This document shows, one piece after another, positions 48,673 to 58,166 of a DNA stretch of 64,000 nucleotides. Both the position numbers and the translations under genes were made by a program. Under the pieces are notes generated by a model. That model was not told the DNA's origin. It ran no database searches and worked only from the letters and a program-made list of their open reading frames with translations. This stretch comes from Pelagibacteraceae bacterium AG-464-P07 (GTDB lineage: Bacteria; Pseudomonadota; Alphaproteobacteria; Pelagibacterales; Pelagibacteraceae), in the NCBI GenBank assembly GCA_003211695.1, contig QCSA01000002.1, positions 62,001-126,000 on the forward strand. Reading direction: 5' to 3'. Positions within the stretch are counted from its first letter, which is position 1; the number at the start of each line of letters is the position of its first letter.

Positions 48673-49008
48673 TTATTTTTTTTTGTAGTTTATCGATTTT
48701 TCAGAAAGTTTTTTTTGAAATTCACCAGACTCATACATTTCTTTTACTATATCGCTACCACCTAAAAATTCTCCTTTAAGGTAAAGTTGAGGTATCGTAG
48801 GCCAATCACTAAATTCTTTTATCCCTTGTCTCAATTCTTCATTTTCCAGAATATTGATACTTTTAAAATTCACCTGTAATATTTTTAACATATTTGAGAT
48901 TGCCATTGAAAAACCGCATTGAGGAGCATCCGGTGTACCTTTCATAAACAAACATACATCATTCTGTCCAATCTCATTTTTAATTAAATTATTTATAGCT
49001 TCATTCAT
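48673..49008 (-). CDS. grxD: monothiol glutaredoxin
   Basis: VCLFMKGTPDAPQCGFS; WPTIPQLYLKGEFLGGSDI. Confidence 0.95.
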   Translation of the reverse strand: MNEAINNLIKNEIGQNDVCLFMKGTPDAPQCGFSMAISNMLKILQVNFKSINILENEELRQGIKEFSDWPTIPQLYLKGEFLGGSDIVKEMYESGEFQKKLSEKSINYKKK

Positions 49009-49241
49009 TAGTCTTTTTCTTTTGTTTTTATTGCCAAGGCATGTAGTTCATTCCCCATTTTACCTTTTAAAGCATTATAAACTATTTTGTGTTGTTCTAT
49101 TTTACTTTTGCCTTTAAATAAAGATGAAATTATTGTTGCGGAGTAATGATTACCATCTCCTGCTAAATCCTGAATATCTATTATAGCGTCAGGAATAGCC
49201 TTTTTCACTAGATTTTCAATTTCAATTAAATTCATGGCCAT
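49008..49241 (-). CDS. BolA family protein
   Basis: DGNHYSATIISSLFKGKSKIEQHKIVYNAL; 1-bp overlap with grxD. Confidence 0.92.
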   Translation of the reverse strand: MAMNLIEIENLVKKAIPDAIIDIQDLAGDGNHYSATIISSLFKGKSKIEQHKIVYNALKGKMGNELHALAIKTKEKD

Positions 49242-49262
49242 AATTATTCAATTTTGCACATT

Positions 49263-50555
49263 TCAGTTAAAAACTCTATTAAAAATTAAATCAATATTTT
49301 TTGTGTGATAGTTTAAATCAAAAATGCTTTCTAATTTTTTATTATCAAAATACCCATAAATTTTTTTGTCACTCTTCAAACTATCCAATAGAGAAATATT
49401 TTTATTCTGAGCGTTCACTGAATGCTTTTGCACTACTTTATATGAGTATTCTCTTGAAAGACCTTTTTTTGTCAATTCAAGCATTACTCCTTGTGAAAAA
49501 ATTAACCCCATAGTTAAATTTAAATTGCTTAACATTTTTTTTGGATAAACATTCATATTCTTTAAAATATTTTTTAGCCTGAAAAGTGCAAAATCTAATG
49601 TAATATTAGAATCTGGCCCAATATTTCTCTCAACACTGGAATGTGAAATATCTCTTTCATGCCATAAAGTGATGTTTTCTAAAGCAGGAATAACATAACT
49701 TCTTACCAATCTAGAAAGTCCAGTAAGATTTTCACTTAAAATTGGATTTGTTTTATGAGGCATAGCAGAGGAACCTTTTTGATTTTTTGAGAAAAATTCT
49801 TGAACTTCTTGTACTTCAGTCCTTTGCAAGTGCCTTATTTCGGTAGCTATTTTTTCAACAGATCCTGCAATTATTCCCAAAATAGAAAAATAATAAGCAT
49901 ATCTGTCCCTAGGTATAATTTGAGAAGAAATAGGTTCATTTTTTAATTTTAATTTTTTGGCAACATACTTTTCAATTCTAGGATCTACATTAGCAAAAGT
50001 TCCAACAGCACCCGAAATAGCGCATGTTGAAATCTCAGTAATTGCTTGAATTAATCGTTTTCGATTTCTTTTAAACTCTTCATAAAAATTTGCTAGCTTT
50101 AAACCAAATGTAATCGGTTCAGCGTGTATTCCATGACTCCTTCCAATACAAATAGTAAACTTATGTTTGTTTGCCTGTTTTTTTAAGACTTTTAAAATTT
50201 CATCGATATCATTTAATAAAATTTTTCCCGATTGAACTAATTGAATATTGAAACAAGTATCCAAAACATCAGAAGAAGTCATTCCTTGATGTAAAAATTT
50301 ACCCTTTGAACCAACTTGTTCTGTTATTGAAGTTAGAAAAGCAATTATTTCGTGCTTAACTTTATCTTCAATTTTATGTATTCTTTTAACATTAATCTTA
50401 GCTTTAGATCTTATTGTTTTTGCAACACCCTTAGGAATTGAACCAATCTTTTCCATTCCTTCTGCAGCAGCCAATTCAATATCAAGCCAAATTCTAAATC
50501 TATTTTTTTCTTCCCAAATATTGGTTAATTCTTTTCTGGAGTATCTTTTAATCAT
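49263..50555 (-). CDS. purB: adenylosuccinate lyase
   Basis: GMTSSDVLDT; GRSHGIHAEP; SSAMPHKTNPILSEN. Confidence 0.96.
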   Translation of the reverse strand: MIKRYSRKELTNIWEEKNRFRIWLDIELAAAEGMEKIGSIPKGVAKTIRSKAKINVKRIHKIEDKVKHEIIAFLTSITEQVGSKGKFLHQGMTSSDVLDTCFNIQLVQSGKILLNDIDEILKVLKKQANKHKFTICIGRSHGIHAEPITFGLKLANFYEEFKRNRKRLIQAITEISTCAISGAVGTFANVDPRIEKYVAKKLKLKNEPISSQIIPRDRYAYYFSILGIIAGSVEKIATEIRHLQRTEVQEVQEFFSKNQKGSSAMPHKTNPILSENLTGLSRLVRSYVIPALENITLWHERDISHSSVERNIGPDSNITLDFALFRLKNILKNMNVYPKKMLSNLNLTMGLIFSQGVMLELTKKGLSREYSYKVVQKHSVNAQNKNISLLDSLKSDKKIYGYFDNKKLESIFDLNYHTKNIDLIFNRVFN

Positions 50556-51328
50556 GATAAGTAGGGAGGTTGAGTAAAGTTTTTATCTGATTTTGTAAAT
50601 ATTTCAAACCCCTTATCTGTTACACCTACAGTATGTTCAAATTGTGCTGATAAAGTTTTATCTTTTGTAACTGCTGTCCATCCATCATTAAGGATTTTAA
50701 TTTCATACTTTCCTTCATTTATCATTGGCTCAATGGTGAAAATCATTCCACATTCTAAACTTATTCCCGAATTTTTTTTTCCATAATGTAGTACATTTGG
50801 TGGTTTATGGAAAATTGTTCCTATTCCATGACCACAAAAATCCCTTACTACAGAGAATCCTTTTGATTCAACATAATCTTGAATTGTTGCTCCAATGTCA
50901 CCCAATTTTGTTCCAGGTTTAATTATTGATATTGCTCTCATCATTGATTCATAAGTCGTTGATATAAGATTTTTACTTTTAACAGAAACATCTCCAATAC
51001 AAAACATTCTACCCGTGTCACCATGATGCTCATCTACGAATGCGGTAACATCAACATTCATAATATCTCCATCTTTGAGTACTTTTTCAGATGGTATTCC
51101 ATGACACACGATATGATTTGTTGAAGTACAACATGATTTTGGAAAACCTTTGTAATAAAGTGGGGCAGAATTTCCACCATGATCTTTTATATATTCATAA
51201 CATATTTTATCTAAAAAATTTGTAGTTACACCAGGCTTAATAAATGATGTAAGTTCATCAAGAGTTCTTGCAGCAAGTTTCCCTGCAATATGCATTTTTT
51301 CAAATAATTCAGAATCATTTTTTTTCAT
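50552..51328 (-). CDS. map: type I methionine aminopeptidase
   Basis: GFPKSCCTSTNHIVCHGIPSEKVLKDGDIMNVDVTAFVDEHHGDTGRMF; GHGIGTIFH. Confidence 0.96.
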   Translation of the reverse strand: MKKNDSELFEKMHIAGKLAARTLDELTSFIKPGVTTNFLDKICYEYIKDHGGNSAPLYYKGFPKSCCTSTNHIVCHGIPSEKVLKDGDIMNVDVTAFVDEHHGDTGRMFCIGDVSVKSKNLISTTYESMMRAISIIKPGTKLGDIGATIQDYVESKGFSVVRDFCGHGIGTIFHKPPNVLHYGKKNSGISLECGMIFTIEPMINEGKYEIKILNDGWTAVTKDKTLSAQFEHTVGVTDKGFEIFTKSDKNFTQPPYLS

Positions 51329-51334
51329 TTGTAA

Positions 51335-52027
51335 CTATAATATTTTAACAGGTTCATTTACTTTTATCTCTTGAGGACTCAATTTACAATTATAGCAGAG
51401 TATTTTTACACCTTTTTTTTTAGCCTCAATAAAAGCCCTTTTGTATTCAATATCAATTTTATCAGCAATTTTAAACTGGTAACAATTTTCCCTTTGAATT
51501 AAATATAAAATATAACTTTCGTACCTTTTTTTTTTAGCTTCAAGTAATTTTATTAAATGCTTGGTGCCTCTCGATGTAATAGCATCCGGAAATTCTGCGA
51601 CATTTTCTTTTGTTGAAAGTGTAACATTTTTAACCTCCAAAAAAACTTTTCTGTCATGTTTTTTAAGCAGAAAATCAAATCGGGTATTTGCATCATAAAC
51701 GGCTTCTGTTTTAATATTTTCGAATTTAGAAAATTCTTTAATCGTTTTATTATTTAATGCTTCAAGAACAATTTTATTGGCAAAAATTGTGTTTACTCCA
51801 ACCAAGCTATCTTTGACCTTAATTAATTCTAAAGTGAATTTAAGTTTACGTTTTGGATTGTTAGATTGTGAAATCCATATTTTATTATTTTTATCTAGCA
51901 AACCTAACATGGAACCAGAGTTAGGACAGTGAGCAGTAATTATTTGGTTATTTACTTTAACATCTACGAAAAACCTTTTATATCTTTTGATTAAAGTTCC
52001 AACTAATAAATTATCTGTAAATTTCAT
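51335..52027 (-). CDS. sfsA: SfsA family protein
   Basis: VGTLIKRYKRFFVDV; AHCPNSGSMLGL; FLEVKNVTL; FPDAITSRGTKHL. Confidence 0.93.
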   Translation of the reverse strand: MKFTDNLLVGTLIKRYKRFFVDVKVNNQIITAHCPNSGSMLGLLDKNNKIWISQSNNPKRKLKFTLELIKVKDSLVGVNTIFANKIVLEALNNKTIKEFSKFENIKTEAVYDANTRFDFLLKKHDRKVFLEVKNVTLSTKENVAEFPDAITSRGTKHLIKLLEAKKKRYESYILYLIQRENCYQFKIADKIDIEYKRAFIEAKKKGVKILCYNCKLSPQEIKVNEPVKIL

Positions 52028-52053
52028 AAAAAAAATATAATATTAATTTCAAG

Positions 52054-52809
52054 ATGAATAACAAATTAAATAAGACAACTTCAGCAATAATCATAATTGG
52101 AAACGAAATATTATCTGGAAGAACCCAAGAAGTTAATCTTTCATATCTTTCAATCTGGCTTAACAAGTTGGGAGTAAGGGTAGAGGAAGTCAGAATTATT
52201 CCCGATATAGAAAATAAGATTGTTAATTGTGTTAATGAATTAAGGAGAAAATTTAATTATGTTTTTACAACTGGAGGAATTGGACCGACTCATGACGATA
52301 TAACAGCTAAGTCAATATCAAAGTCATTTAATTTAAATTACGAAATGCATCAGGAGGCTTTCAATATTTTAGAAAAATATTATAAACCTGGAGAATTTAA
52401 TGAAGGAAGACAGAGAATGGCCATGATGCCTTCAAAAGCAAATTTAATTTATAATCCCACAAGCGGAGCTCCCGGTTTTTCTGTTGAAAATGTTTTTTGT
52501 TTACCAGGAGTACCTTCAATTCTCCAATCAATGCTAGATGGTCTAAAAAATAAAATCTCTGGGGGAAAACCAATATTAAGCAAAACCATTAATTTAAGAA
52601 CCGTTGAAAGTGAAATTGCTAAACCACTAAAAGAAGTTCAAGAAAATAATATAGATGTTGAAATAGGTAGCTATCCCTTTTTTAAATCAGGTAAAGTTGG
52701 AGTCGCAATAGTTTTAAGGTCTGAAGATGAGTCTAAAATTAGCATTTGCAACAATCAGATTTTAAAAATTATTAATAGCAAAAAAATTAAGTTAATCGAT
52801 AAAAATTAA
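52054..52809 (+). CDS. molybdopterin-binding domain protein (CinA N-terminal-like)
   Basis: AIIIIGNEILSGRTQEVN; TGGIGPTHDDITA; LPGVPSI. Confidence 0.9.
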   Translation: MNNKLNKTTSAIIIIGNEILSGRTQEVNLSYLSIWLNKLGVRVEEVRIIPDIENKIVNCVNELRRKFNYVFTTGGIGPTHDDITAKSISKSFNLNYEMHQEAFNILEKYYKPGEFNEGRQRMAMMPSKANLIYNPTSGAPGFSVENVFCLPGVPSILQSMLDGLKNKISGGKPILSKTINLRTVESEIAKPLKEVQENNIDVEIGSYPFFKSGKVGVAIVLRSEDESKISICNNQILKIINSKKIKLIDKN

Positions 52810-52812
52810 TCA

Positions 52813-53220
52813 ATGTTATATTTTGCATACGGTAGTAATTTAAACCATGAACGAATGAAAAAAAGATGTAAGGATTCATATTTTATAAAAACTATAAGTT
52901 TGAAAGATTATTCACTTACATTTAGAAGTAAATATAGGACTGCAGATATAGAGAGAGAGAGAAATTCAAAAGTATGGGGTGCCCTGTATAGAATTTCAGA
53001 ATCCGACGAGAAGCAACTTGATTTTTATGAAGATTATCCTATCCTTTATAAAAAAATGTATTTTAATTATTTTAGTAAAAAAATAATGACATATATAATG
53101 CCAAAAAAAACTCCATTTAGATATCCAGCTACAAAATATCTTAATGTTATCAAACAAGGTTATCAAGATTGTAAACTTGATAAAAAATATCTAAATAAAG
53201 CATTAAAGTCTTTTTGTTGA
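52813..53220 (+). CDS. gamma-glutamylcyclotransferase-like protein
   Basis: LYFAYGSNLNHERMKKRC; VWGALYRISESDEKQLDFYE. Confidence 0.88.
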   Translation: MLYFAYGSNLNHERMKKRCKDSYFIKTISLKDYSLTFRSKYRTADIERERNSKVWGALYRISESDEKQLDFYEDYPILYKKMYFNYFSKKIMTYIMPKKTPFRYPATKYLNVIKQGYQDCKLDKKYLNKALKSFC

Positions 53221-53265
53221 AATTGTTAGATACACAAAAATTAGTAGACACTTGTTTGGATTTAA

Positions 53266-54459
53266 TCAAATAAAATTTTTTAAAAATATTTTATCTAATT
53301 GTGATAAAAAAATATCTTTAGAAAAATGTTTATCAAATGCAATCAATCCATTTTTTCTTATTTTATTCCATAAACTTTTACTATTATATAATCTCAGAAT
53401 ATGCTTAACAAATTGATCTTCATTTTTCGCAGTTAAACAATCATTTAAGTGCTTTAATCTCATACATTCAGCGGCAACTTCATTTATTACACTTGGGATA
53501 CCGTGTGATAGGTAATTACATACCTTACCATTAATGCCTTTACCAAAATTTAGTGGAGCGATTGCAACTCGACACTCATTTAACACATTATAAACATCTT
53601 TTACATAACCCACAACATGCACATTTTGAAATTCTAACAATTTAATAATTTCACTAGAAAACCCCGTACCTATTGCAAAGGTTTCTTTAGAAAACCCCGA
53701 ACCTACAATTTTTAGATTGATTTTCGAATTATAATTTAAAATTTTTGGAAAAATATTTTTAATAAAATATATCATCGCAATTTTGTTTGGAGGATGAAAC
53801 ATTGTTCCTATAAACACAATGTCTTTTCTACTTTCAAATTTTTTTTTAGTAACATTTTTTTTATGAGCAATAGTTAACTCATAAGAATTTATATTGTATT
53901 TTTTTAAAATTTTTTTTTCTACTGGACTTACAACGGTTGTTACATCAGAAAGTGAGCAAAACTTTAATTCTTCTTTTTTAATTTTATTTATTTTAAATTT
54001 TTTTTTAATTCTTTTAATATTAAAAATTGAAGAAAAAAATTTTTGTTTTAAAAATTTTCTTTTCCCCCAAACTGATTGACTATCAAGCCTTAAGAAATGC
54101 AAATCAACAGTGTGAAACCATAGTTTAGCATTTTGGCAATATTTCTTACAAATATTAAAATAGTTCGTTGCCACAGAATGTCTATTGATAATGACAAGAT
54201 CAAAAAGAGATCCATAATTTTTTAAAAAAATTTCTACCGAAATAATCTTTGGTCTGCACAAAACTTTCACGCCAAGTTTTAAAAGATTCTTAGTATATGG
54301 ATTTTTATTTATTTGATATGAAAAATTTTCAACAGTAGGTAAAAATTGAACGGCATAATTTTTATTTGTTAAATATATAATTTTATTCATTAAATCAATT
54401 GAACCTGCGTCTCTTGTTGGATCTGGTGTGACTTCGTCTAAAATTAAAATATTTTTCAT
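53266..54459 (-). CDS. glycosyltransferase (GT4/Glyco_trans_1 type)
   Basis: FIGTMFHPPNKIAMIYFIKNIFPKI; VGYVKDVYNVLNECRVAIAPLNFGKGINGKV. Confidence 0.85.
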   Translation of the reverse strand: MKNILILDEVTPDPTRDAGSIDLMNKIIYLTNKNYAVQFLPTVENFSYQINKNPYTKNLLKLGVKVLCRPKIISVEIFLKNYGSLFDLVIINRHSVATNYFNICKKYCQNAKLWFHTVDLHFLRLDSQSVWGKRKFLKQKFFSSIFNIKRIKKKFKINKIKKEELKFCSLSDVTTVVSPVEKKILKKYNINSYELTIAHKKNVTKKKFESRKDIVFIGTMFHPPNKIAMIYFIKNIFPKILNYNSKINLKIVGSGFSKETFAIGTGFSSEIIKLLEFQNVHVVGYVKDVYNVLNECRVAIAPLNFGKGINGKVCNYLSHGIPSVINEVAAECMRLKHLNDCLTAKNEDQFVKHILRLYNSKSLWNKIRKNGLIAFDKHFSKDIFLSQLDKIFLKNFI

Positions 54460-54632
54460 GATTTATATAGTTATTTTATAATTAATCTATATAAATTGTT
54501 TTTGGTGTTGTGTCTAAAAATAAAATTGATCTAGATATTAGCAGTGGTAAACCAAAAATTTGGTTAATAACTCAATCTAAATTTTCGGAAAATAAAGAGA
54601 TAAATTTATGCTATACTATTTGTTTCTAATCA

Positions 54633-54818
54633 ATGAAAACAATTCTACAGTATAATACCTGGGGTGAATTGAATGATTATCTGTCTGAACTGACAAACTC
54701 AGGAAAACAAAAGCAAGCCGGGGATATTTTTGAAAATCTATGTAAATATTATTTATTAACTGCGCCACATTACAGAAGTAAACCAAAAAATGTTTGGTTA
54801 TTAAAAGAGATAAATTAA
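54633..54818 (+). pseudogene. truncated N-terminal fragment of restriction-enzyme/helicase-like protein (type ISP/III-like)
   Basis: MKTILQYNTWGELNDYLSELTNSGKQKQAGDIFENLCKYYLLTAPHYRSKPKNVWLLKEIN resembles the nuclease-like N-terminus of large restriction-helicase proteins, then stops; recognition from memory only. Confidence 0.5.
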
Positions 54819-54883
54819 AAAAATTTTACTTATTAGACTTGTTCAATTATAAATATTGCGTAAATACAAGCAAACAAAGGAAT

Positions 54884-54969
54884 GCCCTCGTGGTGAAATT
54901 GGTAGACACAAAGGACTTAAAATCCTTGCCCATTTGGGAGTGCCGGTTCGAGTCCGGCCGAGGGCACCA
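54884..54969 (+). tRNA. tRNA-Leu(TAA), CCA encoded
   Basis: Class II tRNA: GCCCTCG/CGAGGGC acceptor, CTTAAAA loop, long variable arm, ACCA end. Confidence 0.96.
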
Positions 54970-55022
54970 AAAATATGAAAAATGATTCTGTAGATGCAAA
55001 GGACACCAACAATAGCCTTTAA

Positions 55023-57305
55023 TTAATTTAATTTATTCAAAGATAAATATTTATTATATAATTTTGCAATATTTGGAACAGTGATATTACAAGTTCTTAG
55101 CTTGTCTTCATCTTTCATAATACTATCAGTTAGACCATCAATTTCAATTTTACCATCTTTCATAATGATAAGTCTTTCTGCATAATTCCATGCTAGGTGA
55201 ATATCATGAGTTATTAATATAATTGTTTTACCTTGTTTTTTAAGTTCTTCTATAATTTTCATTAATTTAGTTATTTCATTTTCATCCAAAGTATTTGTTG
55301 GTTCATCAAAAATAATTACATTAGGGTCAATTGCAAGTATAGATGCAATTGTTAATTTTCTTAAATTTTCAGGAGATAAATTAATAGGATTTTGATTTAA
55401 TTCTAAACCAAATCTTTCACTTTCAAATAAAGTTATTTTATCAATTTGATCTTTTTTAAATTTAAGTTGCTTGGGACCAAATGCTAATTCTTCTCTCACT
55501 GTTGTTGAAAGAATTTGATATGATGGTTCTTGAAATATATATCCTATTTTTATGTTTTTATCTTTAATTACTTTACCTTTTGTAGGTTTTAACGCATAGC
55601 TAAGTACTAAGCTTAATGTCGACTTTCCCGAACCGTTTGCTCCTAGTATTGCAGTTAATTCATTTTTTTTAAAATTTAAATTTATATTATTTAAAACATT
55701 ATTTTTTTTGTCATATGAAAAACAAAGGTTTTCTGTTTGAATAATGTTTTGATTAAGATTTTCACTCTTTTCTCTTTTAGGCAAAATATAATCTTTAATA
55801 TTACTGTTTTTAGATATTAGCTCTTTTAAATTATTTAAATAATATTCAATATTATATAAATTTTTATTAGATGAAAATTTGAAACCTAATTCTACTAATA
55901 ACGGAACTCTTCTTCCTGATTCCTTTAAAATCTTTATAAAATCTCTATCATTTTTATCTATTAATTTTATCGTTTTATCTTTTACTAAATATATTTTATC
56001 AAATTCAAGAGGATTTAAATTTTGTTCCGATAGCAATGTTGATTGATCCGAGCTAATTTGATTTATGGATTCAATTACCTCTTCTCTTCCTATAGGATCC
56101 AATTGTCCAGTAACTTCATCAAAAATAAGTAATTCTGGCTCGGCAATTAAAGCAGATGCAATCGCAACTCTTTGTTGTTGGCCACCTGACAAAGATAAAG
56201 TTTTTCTCTGTAAAAAAGTTTCATCTAAACCCACTAATTTTAGAATCTTTAATTTTTGTTCGTTCCATTTTAATTTATCAATTTTTGACCTTAAAAGACT
56301 TAATTCTAATTCATCATTTATTCTTATTCCAACAAGACCATGTGCGGCACTTGGAAAAACTATTCTTACTATTTGAGATAATTCTCCAAGAGTTAAATCT
56401 TCTGTATTATTTCCAAATATATTAATTGTACCGGTATGTTGACCAATAGTTCTTGAAAATAATCCTCGAGATAAAATTAAAGTACTACTTTTTCCTGATC
56501 CATTTTCTCCAATTAACATTATTTTTTCACCTTTATTAAACTGTAAATTTATATTTTTAAGAACAAAATCATTATCAGATACATCTTTACTTAAATCATA
56601 TGTTGTTGAGGCTTTTAATATTTCAAATTTATTACTATTTTTTGTATTGATAAAAGATTGAGATGTTGAAGTTCCTCCAAGATTATCTACAGCTAAACTT
56701 TGTTGGTTAATATGACCAATTAATCTAAATATCATAGGAACAGGTATTAATCTTAAACCTTGGATTTTATCTAAAACTGAACCTTCCCATTTTATGCCTC
56801 TGATAGACATTGATTGCATTAATGTAGTGAATTCCATATTAAGTAAATCTATATATCTTAGAACAATCATTAAATATATTTGACCTTTGTGAGGAAGTTT
56901 TAATGATTTTGAAGTATCAAATAAATCTTCCAAAGAAGTGACAGAAATATAGGCAATTGCGAAAAGTATCATAAAAAATAATCTTAATCCTAATATGGCA
57001 CCCGTCTCTAGTCCTCCTTCTGTAAGAGTTAATGGACCAACAACAAAAATAGTTTTTCCTGAATGGTGAATAAAAATATTTCCTATAAAGCTTAATGTTC
57101 CTGCTACAGTGCAAGTTATCAAACCTAATTTATGATATGTTCTTCCTGATAAATATATAATTGTTATAATGGTGCCGGATACAGCAACTCCTAACCAATT
57201 ATAAGTAAAAAAAGTACTTGCTAAACTTAATACAACAAAGAAAATAAATCTTGGAAGGGGGGCTAATACCCCCATCCCAAATCTATTTTTTTGATCTAAA
57301 CCCAT
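55023..57305 (-). CDS. fused ECF transporter energising module: EcfT-like membrane domain followed by two EcfA-like ATPase domains
   Basis: N-terminal multi-TM domain, then NBD1 ([24 protein letters not shown]) and NBD2 (GANGSGKSTL, VIIFDE, ITHD). Confidence 0.9.
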   Translation of the reverse strand: MGLDQKNRFGMGVLAPLPRFIFFVVLSLASTFFTYNWLGVAVSGTIITIIYLSGRTYHKLGLITCTVAGTLSFIGNIFIHHSGKTIFVVGPLTLTEGGLETGAILGLRLFFMILFAIAYISVTSLEDLFDTSKSLKLPHKGQIYLMIVLRYIDLLNMEFTTLMQSMSIRGIKWEGSVLDKIQGLRLIPVPMIFRLIGHINQQSLAVDNLGGTSTSQSFINTKNSNKFEILKASTTYDLSKDVSDNDFVLKNINLQFNKGEKIMLIGENGSGKSSTLILSRGLFSRTIGQHTGTINIFGNNTEDLTLGELSQIVRIVFPSAAHGLVGIRINDELELSLLRSKIDKLKWNEQKLKILKLVGLDETFLQRKTLSLSGGQQQRVAIASALIAEPELLIFDEVTGQLDPIGREEVIESINQISSDQSTLLSEQNLNPLEFDKIYLVKDKTIKLIDKNDRDFIKILKESGRRVPLLVELGFKFSSNKNLYNIEYYLNNLKELISKNSNIKDYILPKREKSENLNQNIIQTENLCFSYDKKNNVLNNINLNFKKNELTAILGANGSGKSTLSLVLSYALKPTKGKVIKDKNIKIGYIFQEPSYQILSTTVREELAFGPKQLKFKKDQIDKITLFESERFGLELNQNPINLSPENLRKLTIASILAIDPNVIIFDEPTNTLDENEITKLMKIIEELKKQGKTIILITHDIHLAWNYAERLIIMKDGKIEIDGLTDSIMKDEDKLRTCNITVPNIAKLYNKYLSLNKLN

Positions 57306-57326
57306 TCATTATAGTTTTTATAAAAC

Positions 57327-58070
57327 TTAATAGGTTGATAGACCTCTTTTTTTCATTTCGCCTGTTAAAGAGAATAAGACACCAAGTCCAAGTATACTTG
57401 CCACTATGTCTCCCATAGCCCAACCAGGGAAAACTATTGTCCAAGCTGATGCACCCATTTCACCAATGCTGGCCCAAACATAAGCTCCCATTGCTGCACT
57501 TACTACACTGGCTATTACCACTGCTATTACTGCCTTGAATACGTTTTCATTAAGTTTAAATGCTGAACTAGTTGTTTGTGCTAAAATATACCAACCAACT
57601 ACACATATTAAACCAGCAATTACTCTTCCCCAAATTCCTAAAGATGGAGCAAGGTAATAACCTGCTACCATTGCAACAATTATAGTTACCGCAACTAAAA
57701 CAGTGCTTTTAACTAAATCTGCACTTTTAGCTTGGCCACTAGACAAGTCTATTTTCATCCATCTAAACAAATAATAAAGTAATAAAGTATTTGCGAAAAA
57801 AGCAGGAATTGGATTTTGACCAATATTGATAGCGATTGGATTACCTGCCAAAGCGCCACCTATAAAAGTTCCTATAGCGGCTGCTGCCCATCCGTATGGT
57901 CCAAACCAAATAGCTCCTGTTACCATAAATATACATGGCAACCAAAAGAAGCTTGCCCCAGCTGCTCCTGGAATTGATAAAAGCATTGAGCATAGATAAG
58001 CAGAAGCAACTATAGCGGCTGCCCAAATAGCTGATGCTACAAAAATTCCTGTTCCAGATTTTGTACTCAT
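57327..58070 (-). CDS. putative ECF transporter S component (multi-TM protein)
   Basis: ~6-7 hydrophobic segments, GWAAAAIGTFIGGALAGNP; directly upstream of the fused T-A-A gene. Confidence 0.65.
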   Translation of the reverse strand: MSTKSGTGIFVASAIWAAAIVASAYLCSMLLSIPGAAGASFFWLPCIFMVTGAIWFGPYGWAAAAIGTFIGGALAGNPIAINIGQNPIPAFFANTLLLYYLFRWMKIDLSSGQAKSADLVKSTVLVAVTIIVAMVAGYYLAPSLGIWGRVIAGLICVVGWYILAQTTSSAFKLNENVFKAVIAVVIASVVSAAMGAYVWASIGEMGASAWTIVFPGWAMGDIVASILGLGVLFSLTGEMKKRGLSTY

Positions 58071-58166
58071 ATTTTTACCTCCCCAAGTGATTCTTTAAAG
58101 GTGAACACTATGCACATTATTAAAAGTATATAAAGAAAGTAATTTGATTCTTAAATTTATTTAAAT

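Noticed and set aside
54794-54985. 63-aa ORF ...LVVKLVDTKDLKSLPIWECRFESGRGHQ
   Set aside because: Runs straight through tRNA-Leu; this peptide pattern is the typical spurious translation of a Leu tRNA.
56065-56425. Two antisense ORFs (103 and 89 aa) within the ECF fusion gene
   Set aside because: Opposite a clear ABC ATPase coding frame; no independent support.
58071-58166. Possible TPP riboswitch before the S-component gene
   Set aside because: Looked for the conserved CTGAGA-type core and paired stems; none found, only a GGGGAGGT ribosome-binding-site-like sequence.
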